Assembly: GCA_030427885.1 (NCBI GenBank)
Contig: JAUICM010000006.1
Coordinates: forward strand, 186,001 to 250,000
Source of the DNA: Rhodothermia bacterium
GTDB lineage: Bacteria > Bacteroidota > Rhodothermia > Balneolales > Balneolaceae
DNA: 64,000 nucleotides
Direction of reading: 5' to 3'
Shown: in pieces, positions 43,233 to 52,971 of the stretch
Layout: each line of letters opens with the position of its first letter
Position numbering within the stretch: the first letter of the stretch is position 1
The notes under the pieces: model-generated
Seen by the model: only the letters and a program-made list of their open reading frames with translations
Databases searched by the model: none
What the model was told of the DNA's origin: nothing
Program-made: the position numbers and the translations under genes

Positions 43233-44254
43233 GGCTTAAAACTCATTTGTAGAGTTGCTCTAGGAATAAAACCATTTTCAGTTAATTGATTCGAAAAATA
43301 AAAATTAAGAGGTTTTGCTTCATAATAACCTCCATTCGGTTTGCTTATAAAAGCATCAATTATGTTGTATATATATGAAATCATAGTGATGCTTAAGTAA
43401 ACTTGTCTTTTATTATCGAGTGTAGTCAAAATTTTATGTTGCTTATCTACCAAGTCACCTAATCTTAAAGCTTCTGATTCTGTTGTTGCAGAATTGTAGC
43501 GAAGGGTGAGATTAATAAAATCCCGATTTTCTAAACTGTACTTTTTGTTATTTCTGAACCATAAATAAGCAAAAAGAGACGTGCCACTAAATATTAAAGT
43601 TCCCTTTGTGTATTGCTTTTTATATATCTGACTTGCGCCAGGAACCAAACTCGCGGAATAAGCAAGTTTACGAATCGGTTTAACGAAGTATTCGTTTAAA
43701 GTAAGAGGTTTATTATTTCTGTATTTAATTTTTACATATGATGTTTTGTGGTAAGGATTTTTAAATTCGATAGTATTAACACCAGGTTTAAAATCTAAAA
43801 ATGCGAATCCTGTCCCTTTGAACTCTCCATCAAAATAAATGTCGGTATCACTATCAGTTTGCATAGCATAATTCGCATTCCAATATTCAGCTGCGGCGTA
43901 ATTTGCATACAAAGATTCACTAGAGACATTATTAGATTGAAATAAATACCGAACTATTGTAGTAGTCCCTGAACTGACATTTGGGAATTCCAGATATCTA
44001 ACATCAAAAGGGGTGTAAACCTCAACAACATGAGTACCTATTGGTAATCGAATGGAATCTCCTGATGCTATTTTCATAACTCCCATTACATCATTATCTA
44101 AAACAAGATGTGCTGAGTCGGTATTAAATTCGAATTTTAAGTAGCCTGATTGTTGTGCAGTACTAAACTGAAAAATAAATAGAGAGAACACAATGAAAAG
44201 ATACCATCGAATCATGGATATTTTTATATCTACTTTTTTTTGAAATTTAATCAT
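43229..44254 (-). CDS. PEGA-repeat membrane protein, copy B1
   Basis: This protein has 341 residues from the first ATG; a methionine 13 codons in (44215) begins a better signal peptide, MIRWYLFIVFSLFIFQFSTAQ. Two PEGA-like beta-modules follow: GYLKFEFNTDSAHLVLDNDV with LPIGTHVVEVYTP, then DTDIYFDGEFKGTGFAFLDF. A C-terminal part with one or two membrane helices (PGASQIYKKQYTKGTLIFSG, NIIDAFISKPNGGYYEAKPL) recalls DUF5683-type proteins. It is the most diverged of four paralogs in this cluster and is coupled to the downstream FN3/propeller lipoprotein gene. Confidence 0.78.
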   Translation of the reverse strand: MIKFQKKVDIKISMIRWYLFIVFSLFIFQFSTAQQSGYLKFEFNTDSAHLVLDNDVMGVMKIASGDSIRLPIGTHVVEVYTPFDVRYLEFPNVSSGTTTIVRYLFQSNNVSSESLYANYAAAEYWNANYAMQTDSDTDIYFDGEFKGTGFAFLDFKPGVNTIEFKNPYHKTSYVKIKYRNNKPLTLNEYFVKPIRKLAYSASLVPGASQIYKKQYTKGTLIFSGTSLFAYLWFRNNKKYSLENRDFINLTLRYNSATTESEALRLGDLVDKQHKILTTLDNKRQVYLSITMISYIYNIIDAFISKPNGGYYEAKPLNFYFSNQLTENGFIPRATLQMSFKP

Positions 44255-44278
44255 TTGTATAAGGCTGTTTAGCCAATT

Positions 44279-46261
44279 TTACTGTTCATTTGTAATAAAC
44301 AATTCCCATGTACTGTTTTGAAAGTCATACTTTTTAATTCCTTCATCTGTAAACACAATTATAAACTCATCGTTATCAGAAAGCAGGAACCCTGATAAGT
44401 GGTCTTCTAAATCAAAAGTATAAGGTCTCTCTAAACTTCTTCTAAAGCACCTTAATATTCTATCATCCACATTTTTTTTAATAACAACACACTTAAGTTG
44501 CCCGTTATTTGAAGAGCCGAAATAAGAAATAAAATGCGGTTCTTTATCAAACTCAAGAACTTCAATTTTTGGATTATCCATATCAATTCTCATAACTCCA
44601 TCATAAGTGCTGTGCAAATAATACACGTCTTCATTTTGAGAAAGAAGACCAGGATCACGTTCTGGTACTATATATTCTATTTCGTCGCTATTTAAGGTTA
44701 GTGTGTTCATTAGAGAGAAGTCATCAAGAGAGTAGCGAGTTAGTTTATTTTCAAAAACTTCGTATACCAATATTGACTTATCAGAGGATGCAAGTTTGAA
44801 GTAACCGGATTTATCAGTGGACGTCAAAACTTTAACAGTTTCTGAAGTATTCATGTCATATACAGATACTGAGAGTAATACAGAATTATCATTTTGAGGG
44901 GTGGGAGAGTAAAGAACTGCATACGGTGTATTTCTAACAAAATTAATTTCTGTAATGGACCCGGTTTGATAAAGTGGAGGTATAATTTTCTTCCGAGTAT
45001 GTGTTTCAATATCATTTAATTCTACAAACCAAAAATTCCCTTCATTGAAGTGACGCGAGAAAAGAGTGCTGTTATTATACTCAACTATTTGAGTGGTTAA
45101 ATGCCTGAGTTCAGGCTCGTATGCATAAACCTGTTGAAGATTTTCAAGGTCATAAACATATTGTGATCGATTTGATTTCGAGATTGTCGCATATCTTCCA
45201 TCAGAAGTAATTTCCCCCCCAATTTTTGAATTACTAGCAATGTTCGTGTTTATTTCCTGGGTAAGTTTCGGTGTTATATTACGGGCGATGCTGAAATAAA
45301 TATTATTTTCTGAATAGTAGGGACCTTTTTGTGCAGAAATTTTGAACTCATAGGAATGCTCATAAGAAAGTCCATCTATATTGAAAGAGCTGGAACAACT
45401 CTGAATTCGGTCAAATTCTGAATAATTGTTGGTGTTGGTATTTTTTTTTGATAAAACAATATTTGTTATTGGATCTCCATAATCTTCACAATGGATTTTC
45501 ACCTCGTTTTCTGAAATATGTTCAAGTATAATATTATTAGGAATTTTTACTGAAGCCGATGGAGTAAATATTAAGTCATTAGATCTGGTGTATTCGTTTT
45601 CGGCATATAATTTATATGTAATAAGTTCTTCTGGAAATGAATTATAAGCAATTGAGATAGTTTCAGAAGCTTGAAATTTTCGTAAGAACTCAAAATCCGA
45701 ATCACCGATTTTTTGTTCAATTGTTAATTGGGATAAAGGGCTAAAAGTGTGGGATATTGAAATATTTACACTATCTGAACTTACCCAATAAGCCTCAGCT
45801 GAATAGAGTGACTGATTTAAATCAGTCTGCACAGTATCTGAGAATACCTGAGTGCCATCTTCTTTTTCAAAGTATGCCAGAAGTCGATAATGAACATCAA
45901 TTAGGTTCCAATCAATTGTGTCTATGAACTCATTTTTATCGCTAGAGAGTTCTTTTATTAACTCATAATCTTGCTGTTCATCTTTGGATCTGTAAATCAA
46001 ATATCCGGTAACAAAATCTGAAACAGAAGCTTTCCAATTTAAGTTTATACCATCCGAAGTAAATGTGGCAGACAGGTTAGAGGGTTTTGATATCTCATAA
46101 TCTGAACTCTCTGGATCAACAGGATTAGTAGCTGAAAAGACCGGATTTTTTTTACAGTGCGTTAATACTAAGATCAAAGCCAAAATAGCCGTAATGGTAT
46201 AAAGAGGTTTTCTGATGCTCCTCACTGGGTGTTCAGGGGATATGCTAAAATTCCAATTCAA
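44279..46261 (-). CDS. FN3/beta-propeller lipoprotein, copy A (PEGA cluster)
   Basis: The frame gives 660 residues from a TTG that overlaps the previous stop. A GTG 12 codons in (46225) begins a better lipoprotein signal, RSIRKPLYTITAILALILVL then THC. The N-terminal part has FN3-like domains (SATFTSDGINLNWKASVSDF, VTGYLIYRSKDEQQDYELIK). The C-terminal half is a propeller-like region with SKIGGEITSDGRYATISKSN. It shares its plan with the gene at 41085-43232 and is likewise placed directly after a PEGA gene. G+C is about 27-30% where counted. Function unknown. Confidence 0.8.
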   Translation of the reverse strand: MNWNFSISPEHPVRSIRKPLYTITAILALILVLTHCKKNPVFSATNPVDPESSDYEISKPSNLSATFTSDGINLNWKASVSDFVTGYLIYRSKDEQQDYELIKELSSDKNEFIDTIDWNLIDVHYRLLAYFEKEDGTQVFSDTVQTDLNQSLYSAEAYWVSSDSVNISISHTFSPLSQLTIEQKIGDSDFEFLRKFQASETISIAYNSFPEELITYKLYAENEYTRSNDLIFTPSASVKIPNNIILEHISENEVKIHCEDYGDPITNIVLSKKNTNTNNYSEFDRIQSCSSSFNIDGLSYEHSYEFKISAQKGPYYSENNIYFSIARNITPKLTQEINTNIASNSKIGGEITSDGRYATISKSNRSQYVYDLENLQQVYAYEPELRHLTTQIVEYNNSTLFSRHFNEGNFWFVELNDIETHTRKKIIPPLYQTGSITEINFVRNTPYAVLYSPTPQNDNSVLLSVSVYDMNTSETVKVLTSTDKSGYFKLASSDKSILVYEVFENKLTRYSLDDFSLMNTLTLNSDEIEYIVPERDPGLLSQNEDVYYLHSTYDGVMRIDMDNPKIEVLEFDKEPHFISYFGSSNNGQLKCVVIKKNVDDRILRCFRRSLERPYTFDLEDHLSGFLLSDNDEFIIVFTDEGIKKYDFQNSTWELFITNEQ

Positions 46262-47241
46262 AACTCAATCTTTAGCTTAACTTCAGAATAGAGAGTTGAG
46301 TTAAAAGAGCTCATTTGTGCATGAACACGAGCTGGACCTTTATATCCTGATCTTGGTTTCAGAAAGCCATCGATAGTCGTAATTGCATATACTGCTAATG
46401 CACTTAAAGTAAACGCTCGAGTTTTAAAATTTATAGAATCCATTTCATCTAAGTATTTAATGGCTTGAGTTCTATACTGGACAGCTTGAACAGAGCTGGT
46501 AGTTAACAAGTATTCTTTATAAACAGAATCATATTTAGTTCTTATTTCATTATGCTTGTTGTTTTGAAAAAAAATCCCTGTACCTAAGGATGCTAGAGTG
46601 GCAATCGTAATTACGGCCCGAGTATTCCTTTTTTGGGAGAAATATCCGATTCCAGGGATGAACTTTAGTATTGGGGAAAAATTGAAAGGTCTTTCATTGT
46701 ATCTAGCAATAGTTTTAATGCTCTGAAAATCAGCGTTAAAACTTTTGGTAAGTTTTCCTTTTTCTGGATGTACTATTTGAAGTTTGTGTTTTCCAGCAGA
46801 TAATAATAACTCAGTATAATTACGGCCTACCAATTCACCATCAATAAAAATATCCGATTCCGAATCTGTAAATATTCTAATATTAATTTCATTTTGTAGA
46901 GCATGAAAAAAAGATCTTGGTCGTTTTGGGAATGTTGGAAAAAGTATGGTCTTTCTTGTTGTTTGACCGGTACGAACGTAAACCATTGTATTATAATCAT
47001 GTATGCTTTCACCAATGATTGTTAGTTCCTGATAACCGTGAGGTAAGAAAAGGCTATCGCCTGAATGATAAAGTTGGTGTTTTTCCAAATCTCTGTTGAT
47101 CAAAACAAAGAATTCAGGAATATTGATTTTTAATTTAACCCATCCATAATCAGTGCTATCATGTTCAGTAGGTTGAGCTAATGTGCCTATAGGTACTATT
47201 AAGAATAAAAGGATGAAAAGAGAAGGTAATGGAAACTTCAA
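46258..47241 (-). CDS. PEGA-repeat membrane protein, copy A1
   Basis: This 327-residue protein has the signal peptide MKFPLPSLFILLFLIVPIGT-LAQ. It carries two PEGA-like modules (GWVKLKINIPEFFVLINRDL with LPHGYQELTIIG; DSESDIFIDGELVGRNYTEL with SAGKHKLQIVHPEKGKLTKS). After RYNERPFNFSPILKFIPGIG comes a membrane helix and then a helical stretch; a second hydrophobic segment and TTIDGFLKPRSGYKGPARVH precede a final beta-strand. This order matches the genes at 47329 and 48282. Its stop overlaps the start of the FN3/propeller lipoprotein. It probably sits in the envelope; the role is unknown. Confidence 0.8.
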   Translation of the reverse strand: MKFPLPSLFILLFLIVPIGTLAQPTEHDSTDYGWVKLKINIPEFFVLINRDLEKHQLYHSGDSLFLPHGYQELTIIGESIHDYNTMVYVRTGQTTRKTILFPTFPKRPRSFFHALQNEINIRIFTDSESDIFIDGELVGRNYTELLLSAGKHKLQIVHPEKGKLTKSFNADFQSIKTIARYNERPFNFSPILKFIPGIGYFSQKRNTRAVITIATLASLGTGIFFQNNKHNEIRTKYDSVYKEYLLTTSSVQAVQYRTQAIKYLDEMDSINFKTRAFTLSALAVYAITTIDGFLKPRSGYKGPARVHAQMSSFNSTLYSEVKLKIEF

Positions 47242-47328
47242 TTGATCAAGTGGTTAGATGATTTGATCGAACCGAATATAAAAGAAAAAATCAGAAGTAA
47301 AACAGAAACAATAGCTAGTGTTTAAGCT

Positions 47329-48249
47329 TTAGTTGGTGAACCTGTATGTAAAAGTAACTTCCGGATAGGTTATGGAGCTCACAGAATTGGCTGACAGATC
47401 AAAATCGACCTTTTTACCCGGATACCCATTTTTTGGCTTTCGGAAGCTATCAATTGTAGTAAGCAGGTAAAATCCGAAAAAGCCTAGTCTGGACAAGTCA
47501 CGGTTGCGCTTAAGATTCGTCAGGTGCTGTTTAGAAACGGTTATATAGTCGCCATAGAAATCATACTCACTTTTCGCATCATTATATTTCTGTGTAGTGC
47601 TATACCATGAAAAACCAAGGCCGGCTAAAACAAGGTAAGTGCCAATGGCACGTTGGTTCTGTCCGTTTATCAGATATCCCGCCCCGGGCAGGATCTTCAT
47701 AGCAGGATTGAACTTGATGGGATTAACATTGTATCTGGCGTAAGAAAGCCCTTCAGCATATCCGATCTCTATCTTGTCTTTGAGTGAACCTTCATCAGGG
47801 TGCTCGATTCGTAATTTGTAGGTACCCGGATTCAAAAGCAGGGAAGCCTGGGATAACCCGACTTCCTGATCGTCAATATAAATAACAGATTCATCGTCTG
47901 TCTGAATGATCACATTTGTTTCATTCATGAGATACTTCCAGGAGGAATTATGATCGATCCGGAAGGTTGAAATTTGTTCTTTGACAAGGGTTGTTTTGCC
48001 TTCTTCAACAAAAACATCACGAAATATGTCATCAAAATAGTGCGAAATCATAGTTATTGTATGTTCACCGGTAGGAACAGAGACCGAATCTCCGGATGTA
48101 ATTAATCTGCTTTGGTGAAAATCATTATCAGGTACCACATAAAAAGTACCCGGAACATTTACTTCAAATCTGACATATCCCGTTTGTGCGGATACCCCGG
48201 AATTGATCATTAAAATAAAAACGAAGAAGAGGTAAAGAGCTCTGGACAA
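47329..48249 (-). CDS. PEGA-repeat membrane protein, copy 3
   Basis: This 306-residue protein has the signal peptide MSRALYLFFVFILMINSGVSAQ. Its two PEGA-like modules read GYVRFEVNVPGTFYVVPDND with VPTGEHTITMIS, and DDESVIYIDDQEVGLSQASL with LNPGTYKLRIEHPDEGSLKD. The shared block RYNVNPIKFNPAMKILPGAG then leads to a membrane helix, and TTIDSFRKPKNGYPGKKVDF to the terminal beta-strand TYPEVTFTYRFTN. The composition is that of the surrounding genome (about 42%), unlike copies A1 and B1. It is the third gene of a four-paralog series and has no lipoprotein partner. Confidence 0.82.
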   Translation of the reverse strand: MSRALYLFFVFILMINSGVSAQTGYVRFEVNVPGTFYVVPDNDFHQSRLITSGDSVSVPTGEHTITMISHYFDDIFRDVFVEEGKTTLVKEQISTFRIDHNSSWKYLMNETNVIIQTDDESVIYIDDQEVGLSQASLLLNPGTYKLRIEHPDEGSLKDKIEIGYAEGLSYARYNVNPIKFNPAMKILPGAGYLINGQNQRAIGTYLVLAGLGFSWYSTTQKYNDAKSEYDFYGDYITVSKQHLTNLKRNRDLSRLGFFGFYLLTTIDSFRKPKNGYPGKKVDFDLSANSVSSITYPEVTFTYRFTN

Positions 48250-48281
48250 GACGTATTCGGATTTGGTTTTAAAACAGAGAA

Positions 48282-49229
48282 TTAATTTTTAAACCGATAG
48301 GTCAAAGTAAGTTCCGGGTAGATCTGGGAATCGAACATATTACCGGCAAACTCAAATTCTACGGGTTTACCCAGATATCCTTCTTTTGGTTTTCGGAGTC
48401 CGTCAAAAGTAGAATACAGATACACGGCAACAATAGCGGCCCCGTAGATAGCTCTTTTTCTGCTCAGACTTTCTTCCCGGTCTTTTTGCTGAACAATGGT
48501 ACCGGATGGATAGTGTTTGGCGTTATAATACTCCCGGTTTGTCAGAACAAATCCGGTGGTAAGTCCGGCTAAGGCTGCATAAGTGATGGATGCTTTCACA
48601 TATTCTTTTTTACTGAGGTAAGCAACTCCAGGAAGGAACCGGTCAAATGTGGGAGGGCCTTCAGGATTCTCATTGTACCGGGTAACCGAAATTCCAGAAC
48701 CATATCCTACATTCAGTTTTTTCTTCAGGGTTCCATAGTCTTTATGTCGGATAAGAAGGTTATGTGATCCGGGTGATAACAATAACTCCGAATACGCGGT
48801 GTCCACTTTATTACCATCTATATAAATAACCGAATGACGGTCAGTCTGAACGATCACATTTTTATTGAATCGCAGGTAATTAAAGGATGTGTATGGCCGG
48901 TATTCTTCTTTGGAAGGTTCGAATTTTACGGTTTCAGTTTCTCCCGATGTTATAGATACTTCTTTGAATATATCGTCATAGTCTCTGAAGATGAGGGAAA
49001 GTTTATGTGTTCCGGGCTCAACGGGAATCCGAAGTTCTGGAGTGATTAAGCGCTTACTTTCAAAGTCATCATCAATTATAACGAAAAATGAATCTGTGGT
49101 GCTGGTTTCAAATTCAACCCAGCCCTGATCCTGTTGCTTAGCAGACAGATCTGTGGTTAGAAAAAAAACAGGAATTAACAGCGTAAGTAGTAATGACTTT
49201 TTAACCATATTTGTTCTTGCCATGATCAA
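48282..49229 (-). CDS. PEGA-repeat membrane protein, copy 4
   Basis: The frame gives 315 residues; the methionine at residue 8 (MVKKSLLLTLLIPVFFLTTD) begins a better signal peptide. The two PEGA-like modules are GWVEFETSTTDSFFVIIDDD with VEPGTHKLSLIF, and DRHSVIYIDGNKVDTAYSEL with LSPGSHNLLIRHKDYGTLKK. The common core RYNENPEGPPTFDRFLPGVA precedes a membrane helix, and YSTFDGLRKPKEGYLGKPVE precedes the final beta-strand YPELTLTYRFKN. It is the first gene of the series as transcribed and diverges from leuS. Ends such as YRFKN/YRFTN look like a strand from an outer-membrane or membrane-associated beta-structure. Confidence 0.82.
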   Translation of the reverse strand: MIMARTNMVKKSLLLTLLIPVFFLTTDLSAKQQDQGWVEFETSTTDSFFVIIDDDFESKRLITPELRIPVEPGTHKLSLIFRDYDDIFKEVSITSGETETVKFEPSKEEYRPYTSFNYLRFNKNVIVQTDRHSVIYIDGNKVDTAYSELLLSPGSHNLLIRHKDYGTLKKKLNVGYGSGISVTRYNENPEGPPTFDRFLPGVAYLSKKEYVKASITYAALAGLTTGFVLTNREYYNAKHYPSGTIVQQKDREESLSRKRAIYGAAIVAVYLYSTFDGLRKPKEGYLGKPVEFEFAGNMFDSQIYPELTLTYRFKN

Positions 49230-49358
49230 ATTTTGTTCGAGAATAGCAAATTAACGGGAGAATTACAGAAGTGTTATAGAAATAAATAGGGGCCAACAAT
49301 TAGCTTTCAAAATCCCTATTTTTGGTGCTTACAAAAAATTCGAAAAACTAAAGCGTAA

Positions 49359-51890
49359 ATGCACTCTTATAATCCTGCAGACATCGAGCCCAAGTGGCAG
49401 AAATTCTGGCTCGAGAATAAAACATTCAAAACACCTACTGATACTTCAAAGCCAAAATTTTATGTACTGGATATGTTTCCATATCCAAGTGGTGCCGGGC
49501 TACATGTAGGCCACCCGGAGGGATATACGGCTACAGATATCGTCGCGCGCTATAAGAGAATGAAAGGTTTTAATGTGCTCCACCCGATTGGCTGGGACGC
49601 CTTTGGATTACCGGCAGAACAGTATGCCGTTAAAACAGGAACGCATCCGGCTGTAACTACCCAGAAAAATATTGACCGGTTCAGGGAACAGCTACAGTCA
49701 ATTGGTTTCAGCTATGACTGGGACCGGGAAGTTAATACTACTGACCCGAATTACTTCAAGTGGACACAGTGGATCTTTTTGAAGCTGTACGAGAAAGGCC
49801 TCGCCTATGAAGATGAGGTGGCGGTGAACTGGTGTCCGGAGTTGGGAACTGTGCTGGCGAATGAAGAAGTGATTGACGGAAAGAGCGAAGTAGGCGGATT
49901 TCCGGTAGTAAGAAAGCCAATGCGTCAGTGGGTACTTAAGATCACGGAATATGCTGAGCAATTATTAGAAGGGCTCGAAGATCTGGACTGGTCAGAATCG
50001 CTTAAGGATATGCAGCGCAACTGGATCGGTAAGTCTATTGGTGCTGAGATCGATTTTCAGATCGAGGGTAGCGATAAGCAACTTAAAGTATATACTACCC
50101 GACCGGATACGATTTTCGGGGCTACTTATATGGTGATTGCTCCTGAACATCATTTAGTAAGCCAGATCACTACTGACGAACAGAAAGATGCAGTGGCAGA
50201 ATACCAAAATGCAGCTTCTCTTAAATCTGATCTGGATCGCCAGGAACTTAGTAAAGACAAGACCGGCGTATTCACCGGGGCATATGCCGTTAATCCCGCT
50301 AACGGAAAACAGATCCCGATCTGGATCGCGGATTATGTATTGGTGAGTTATGGAACCGGAGCTATTATGGCGGTGCCCGGTCAGGATGAACGTGACTGGG
50401 AATTTGCAGAGAAATTCGATCTTCCAATTGTCCGGACTGTTCAACCTGAGGAAGGATTTGACGGAAAAGCCTATACAGGGCAGGGACCGGCTATCAACAG
50501 TGAGTTTTTGAACGGACTTGAAATTGAAGAGGCCAAGAAAAAGATCATTGAATTCCTGGAAGAGAAAGGAGTAGGGAAGAAGGCAGTCAATTATAAACTG
50601 CGTGACTGGTTGTTCTCACGTCAGCGTTACTGGGGAGAACCCTTTCCGATCATTCATACCGAGGAGGGTCACAAGGCAGTGAGTTATGATGAATTACCGG
50701 TAGCACTTCCTGAAGTGGAGAAATATCAGCCGACGGGCGATGGGGAACCACCTTTGGCCAATGCTACTGACTGGTTGAATACGACTGATCCTGAAACCGG
50801 AAAGCCAGCAAAAAGAGAAACGAATACTATGCCTCAGTGGGCGGGTTCATGCTGGTACTATCTCAGGTATATTTCTCCGAATTGGGATGGTGGTCCGGTG
50901 GATCCGGAATTCGAAAAATACTGGATGCCGGTAGATCTGTATGTGGGTGGTGCGGAACATGCGGTGCTTCACTTGCTGTATGCACGATTCTGGCATAAAG
51001 TGTTGTTTGATCTAGGACTGGTTTCAACGAAAGAGCCTTTCCAGAAACTGGTGAATCAGGGGATGATCCTTGGAGAGATGGAATTCACAGCTCCAGATGG
51101 AAATAAGCTTCAGGAAGATGAAGTGGAGAAGAAAGGAGATGCTTTCTACAAAAAGGGTTCGGATATCAAAGTGGAAGCCCGTGCTCACAAGATGTCTAAA
51201 AGCCGCGGTAATGTGATCAATCCGGATAGCGTGATTGAACGCTTCGGAGCAGATTCACTTCGTCTTTATGAGATGTTCATGGGGCCGCTTGAACAGGTTA
51301 AACCGTGGAGTACCAAAGGGGTGGATGGTGTGAACCGTTTTCTGAACCGTGCCTGGAGATTGCTGATCAACGACCATACCGGTGAGCTTAATGATACCCT
51401 GAAGGAAGCCGAAGCTAATAAAGAGCAATTGAAAGCACTTCATGAAGCTATCAAGAAAGTAACTGAAGATATCGAAGGATTAAGGTTCAATACGGCAATT
51501 TCAGCATTAATGATCTTTGTGAATGAAGCCAATCAGTGGGATACCGTACCAACTTCGGTTGCTAAGATTTTTGTACAGTTATTGGCTCCGTTTGCTCCCC
51601 ATATTGCTGAAGAACTGTGGGAGAAGCTTGGAGAAAGCGACACGATCGCATATACCGAATGGCCGGCTTATAACGAAGAATATCTGAAGGATGATGAGAT
51701 CATGTACCCGATCCAGGTAAATGGAAAAGTACGTGCCGATATCTACGTACCTGCGGATAAAGCCAGGGACAAAGATTTTGTACTGAACTTAGCTAAAGAA
51801 GACGAACGGGTAGCCAAATATCTCGAAGAAGGAAATCTGGTGAAGGAGATCTTTGTACCCGGACGAATTGTGAATCTGGTGGTGAAGTAA
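49359..51890 (+). CDS. leuS: Leucyl-tRNA synthetase
   Basis: LeuS charges tRNA-Leu. The 843-residue class I synthetase has the HIGH-type motif in [17 protein letters not shown] near residues 39-55, the editing domain ([20 protein letters not shown]), and the KMSKS motif at residues 611-615 in [20 protein letters not shown]. The anticodon-binding and C-terminal domains end in [12 protein letters not shown]. The length is normal and no domain is missing. The region between leuS and the PEGA gene is a divergent promoter of about 130 bases. Confidence 0.98.
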   Translation: MHSYNPADIEPKWQKFWLENKTFKTPTDTSKPKFYVLDMFPYPSGAGLHVGHPEGYTATDIVARYKRMKGFNVLHPIGWDAFGLPAEQYAVKTGTHPAVTTQKNIDRFREQLQSIGFSYDWDREVNTTDPNYFKWTQWIFLKLYEKGLAYEDEVAVNWCPELGTVLANEEVIDGKSEVGGFPVVRKPMRQWVLKITEYAEQLLEGLEDLDWSESLKDMQRNWIGKSIGAEIDFQIEGSDKQLKVYTTRPDTIFGATYMVIAPEHHLVSQITTDEQKDAVAEYQNAASLKSDLDRQELSKDKTGVFTGAYAVNPANGKQIPIWIADYVLVSYGTGAIMAVPGQDERDWEFAEKFDLPIVRTVQPEEGFDGKAYTGQGPAINSEFLNGLEIEEAKKKIIEFLEEKGVGKKAVNYKLRDWLFSRQRYWGEPFPIIHTEEGHKAVSYDELPVALPEVEKYQPTGDGEPPLANATDWLNTTDPETGKPAKRETNTMPQWAGSCWYYLRYISPNWDGGPVDPEFEKYWMPVDLYVGGAEHAVLHLLYARFWHKVLFDLGLVSTKEPFQKLVNQGMILGEMEFTAPDGNKLQEDEVEKKGDAFYKKGSDIKVEARAHKMSKSRGNVINPDSVIERFGADSLRLYEMFMGPLEQVKPWSTKGVDGVNRFLNRAWRLLINDHTGELNDTLKEAEANKEQLKALHEAIKKVTEDIEGLRFNTAISALMIFVNEANQWDTVPTSVAKIFVQLLAPFAPHIAEELWEKLGESDTIAYTEWPAYNEEYLKDDEIMYPIQVNGKVRADIYVPADKARDKDFVLNLAKEDERVAKYLEEGNLVKEIFVPGRIVNLVVK

Positions 51891-51958
51891 TCTTTGCGTT
51901 AGTTTGTGCTCTTGGCGGTTTTACTAACTGTGGAAATCTCGAAGTCTGACCGGCAGGA

Positions 51959-52843
51959 TTATCTTTTGGTCTGAGTCATGTTATCGGCAACTACGATAAT
52001 GTAATTGGCAATGGTGGCTTTATCTTCCCCGGTCAATTCTTCCCATTCTGATCGGTCTACGGTAGTAATTGATTTTATTTCCAGTCCGGGCCGGATCTTA
52101 TTGATCCACCAGATTATACCCTGATCATAGTTGGAATGATAAGAGCCCTCAAAATGAAATAAGAGATTTCCGGGGCTAAAGTTCTTCACAGAAAAATATG
52201 CCATGGTTGCATCTTTAGCGGCCTGCGCAGTTTGGATATTAAGCATGTTGGGAGGGACATGTCCGCCCATGTTGTCGGCCATTTCAGCATAGGCTTTCAC
52301 TGTTGGATCAAAATATTCCTTCAGATCAGGTCCGATCATAGCCAGAGCTTCTTCACTCAAACTGTCTAAAGCAGAGATTCCCATTTTGTTGATCATGGAA
52401 GCGTATCGTCGTGGGATATTGGTAGCAATAAAACGGAGCTTATTTTCTTTAGCGAAATCAACGAGGGGCTTGTAGTCTGTTTTGTAATTCCCCCATAACT
52501 GTGTTATTTCGGGGATCATTTTGTCCTCAGGATAGAACCCCTGTAAATATTCGTTGAGTACCAGTTGGTTCCCGTTCTCGAACATCTCAGCTCCCAGAAA
52601 CAGATCATTCCCTTTGATCTCATAAAAGCTTTTAGTCATCTCTAATTGCAGCCAATGTGAAATGGGATTGGTGTGATATTCCCCAAAAAATACCATGTCG
52701 CTGGTTGCCAGATCAGCGATCATCTCATCATAATCAGCGAGCTCACCGTTATTCGTAAATAACTCGTATGCGGGTTTATTTTGTGCTTGTGAAGTAATTG
52801 TGAGAGAAAGGATTAGAATTAAGGTAAGCAGTAAGGATCTCAT
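51959..52843 (-). CDS. ChaN-family (DUF399) exported protein
   Basis: This 294-residue exported protein has the signal peptide MRSLLLTLILILSLTITSQAQ. It belongs to the ChaN family, whose Campylobacter relative is an iron-regulated haem-binding lipoprotein. Supporting motifs are DMVFFGEYHTNPISHWLQLE, LFLGAEMFENGNQLVLNEYL, RFIATNIPRRYASMINKMG and LLFHFEGSYHSNYDQGIIWW. There is no lipobox. Whether it binds haem here is not shown. Confidence 0.85.
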   Translation of the reverse strand: MRSLLLTLILILSLTITSQAQNKPAYELFTNNGELADYDEMIADLATSDMVFFGEYHTNPISHWLQLEMTKSFYEIKGNDLFLGAEMFENGNQLVLNEYLQGFYPEDKMIPEITQLWGNYKTDYKPLVDFAKENKLRFIATNIPRRYASMINKMGISALDSLSEEALAMIGPDLKEYFDPTVKAYAEMADNMGGHVPPNMLNIQTAQAAKDATMAYFSVKNFSPGNLLFHFEGSYHSNYDQGIIWWINKIRPGLEIKSITTVDRSEWEELTGEDKATIANYIIVVADNMTQTKR

Positions 52844-52971
52844 GTAATTTCCAGGATTAAAATTTTTGCTAAAGAAACTGAATTAATCGGTTAACTAAAA
52901 CAAGCAAGTTTGTGAACCCTCATCTTCAGCGGGAAAGAATATTTCCGGTCGATCCTTATTAATATACCCAT

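Noticed and set aside
41085-49229. PEGA cluster as a polysaccharide utilisation locus
   Set aside because: No SusC/SusD-like pair, glycosidase or transporter is in the cluster, only PEGA, FN3 and propeller proteins.
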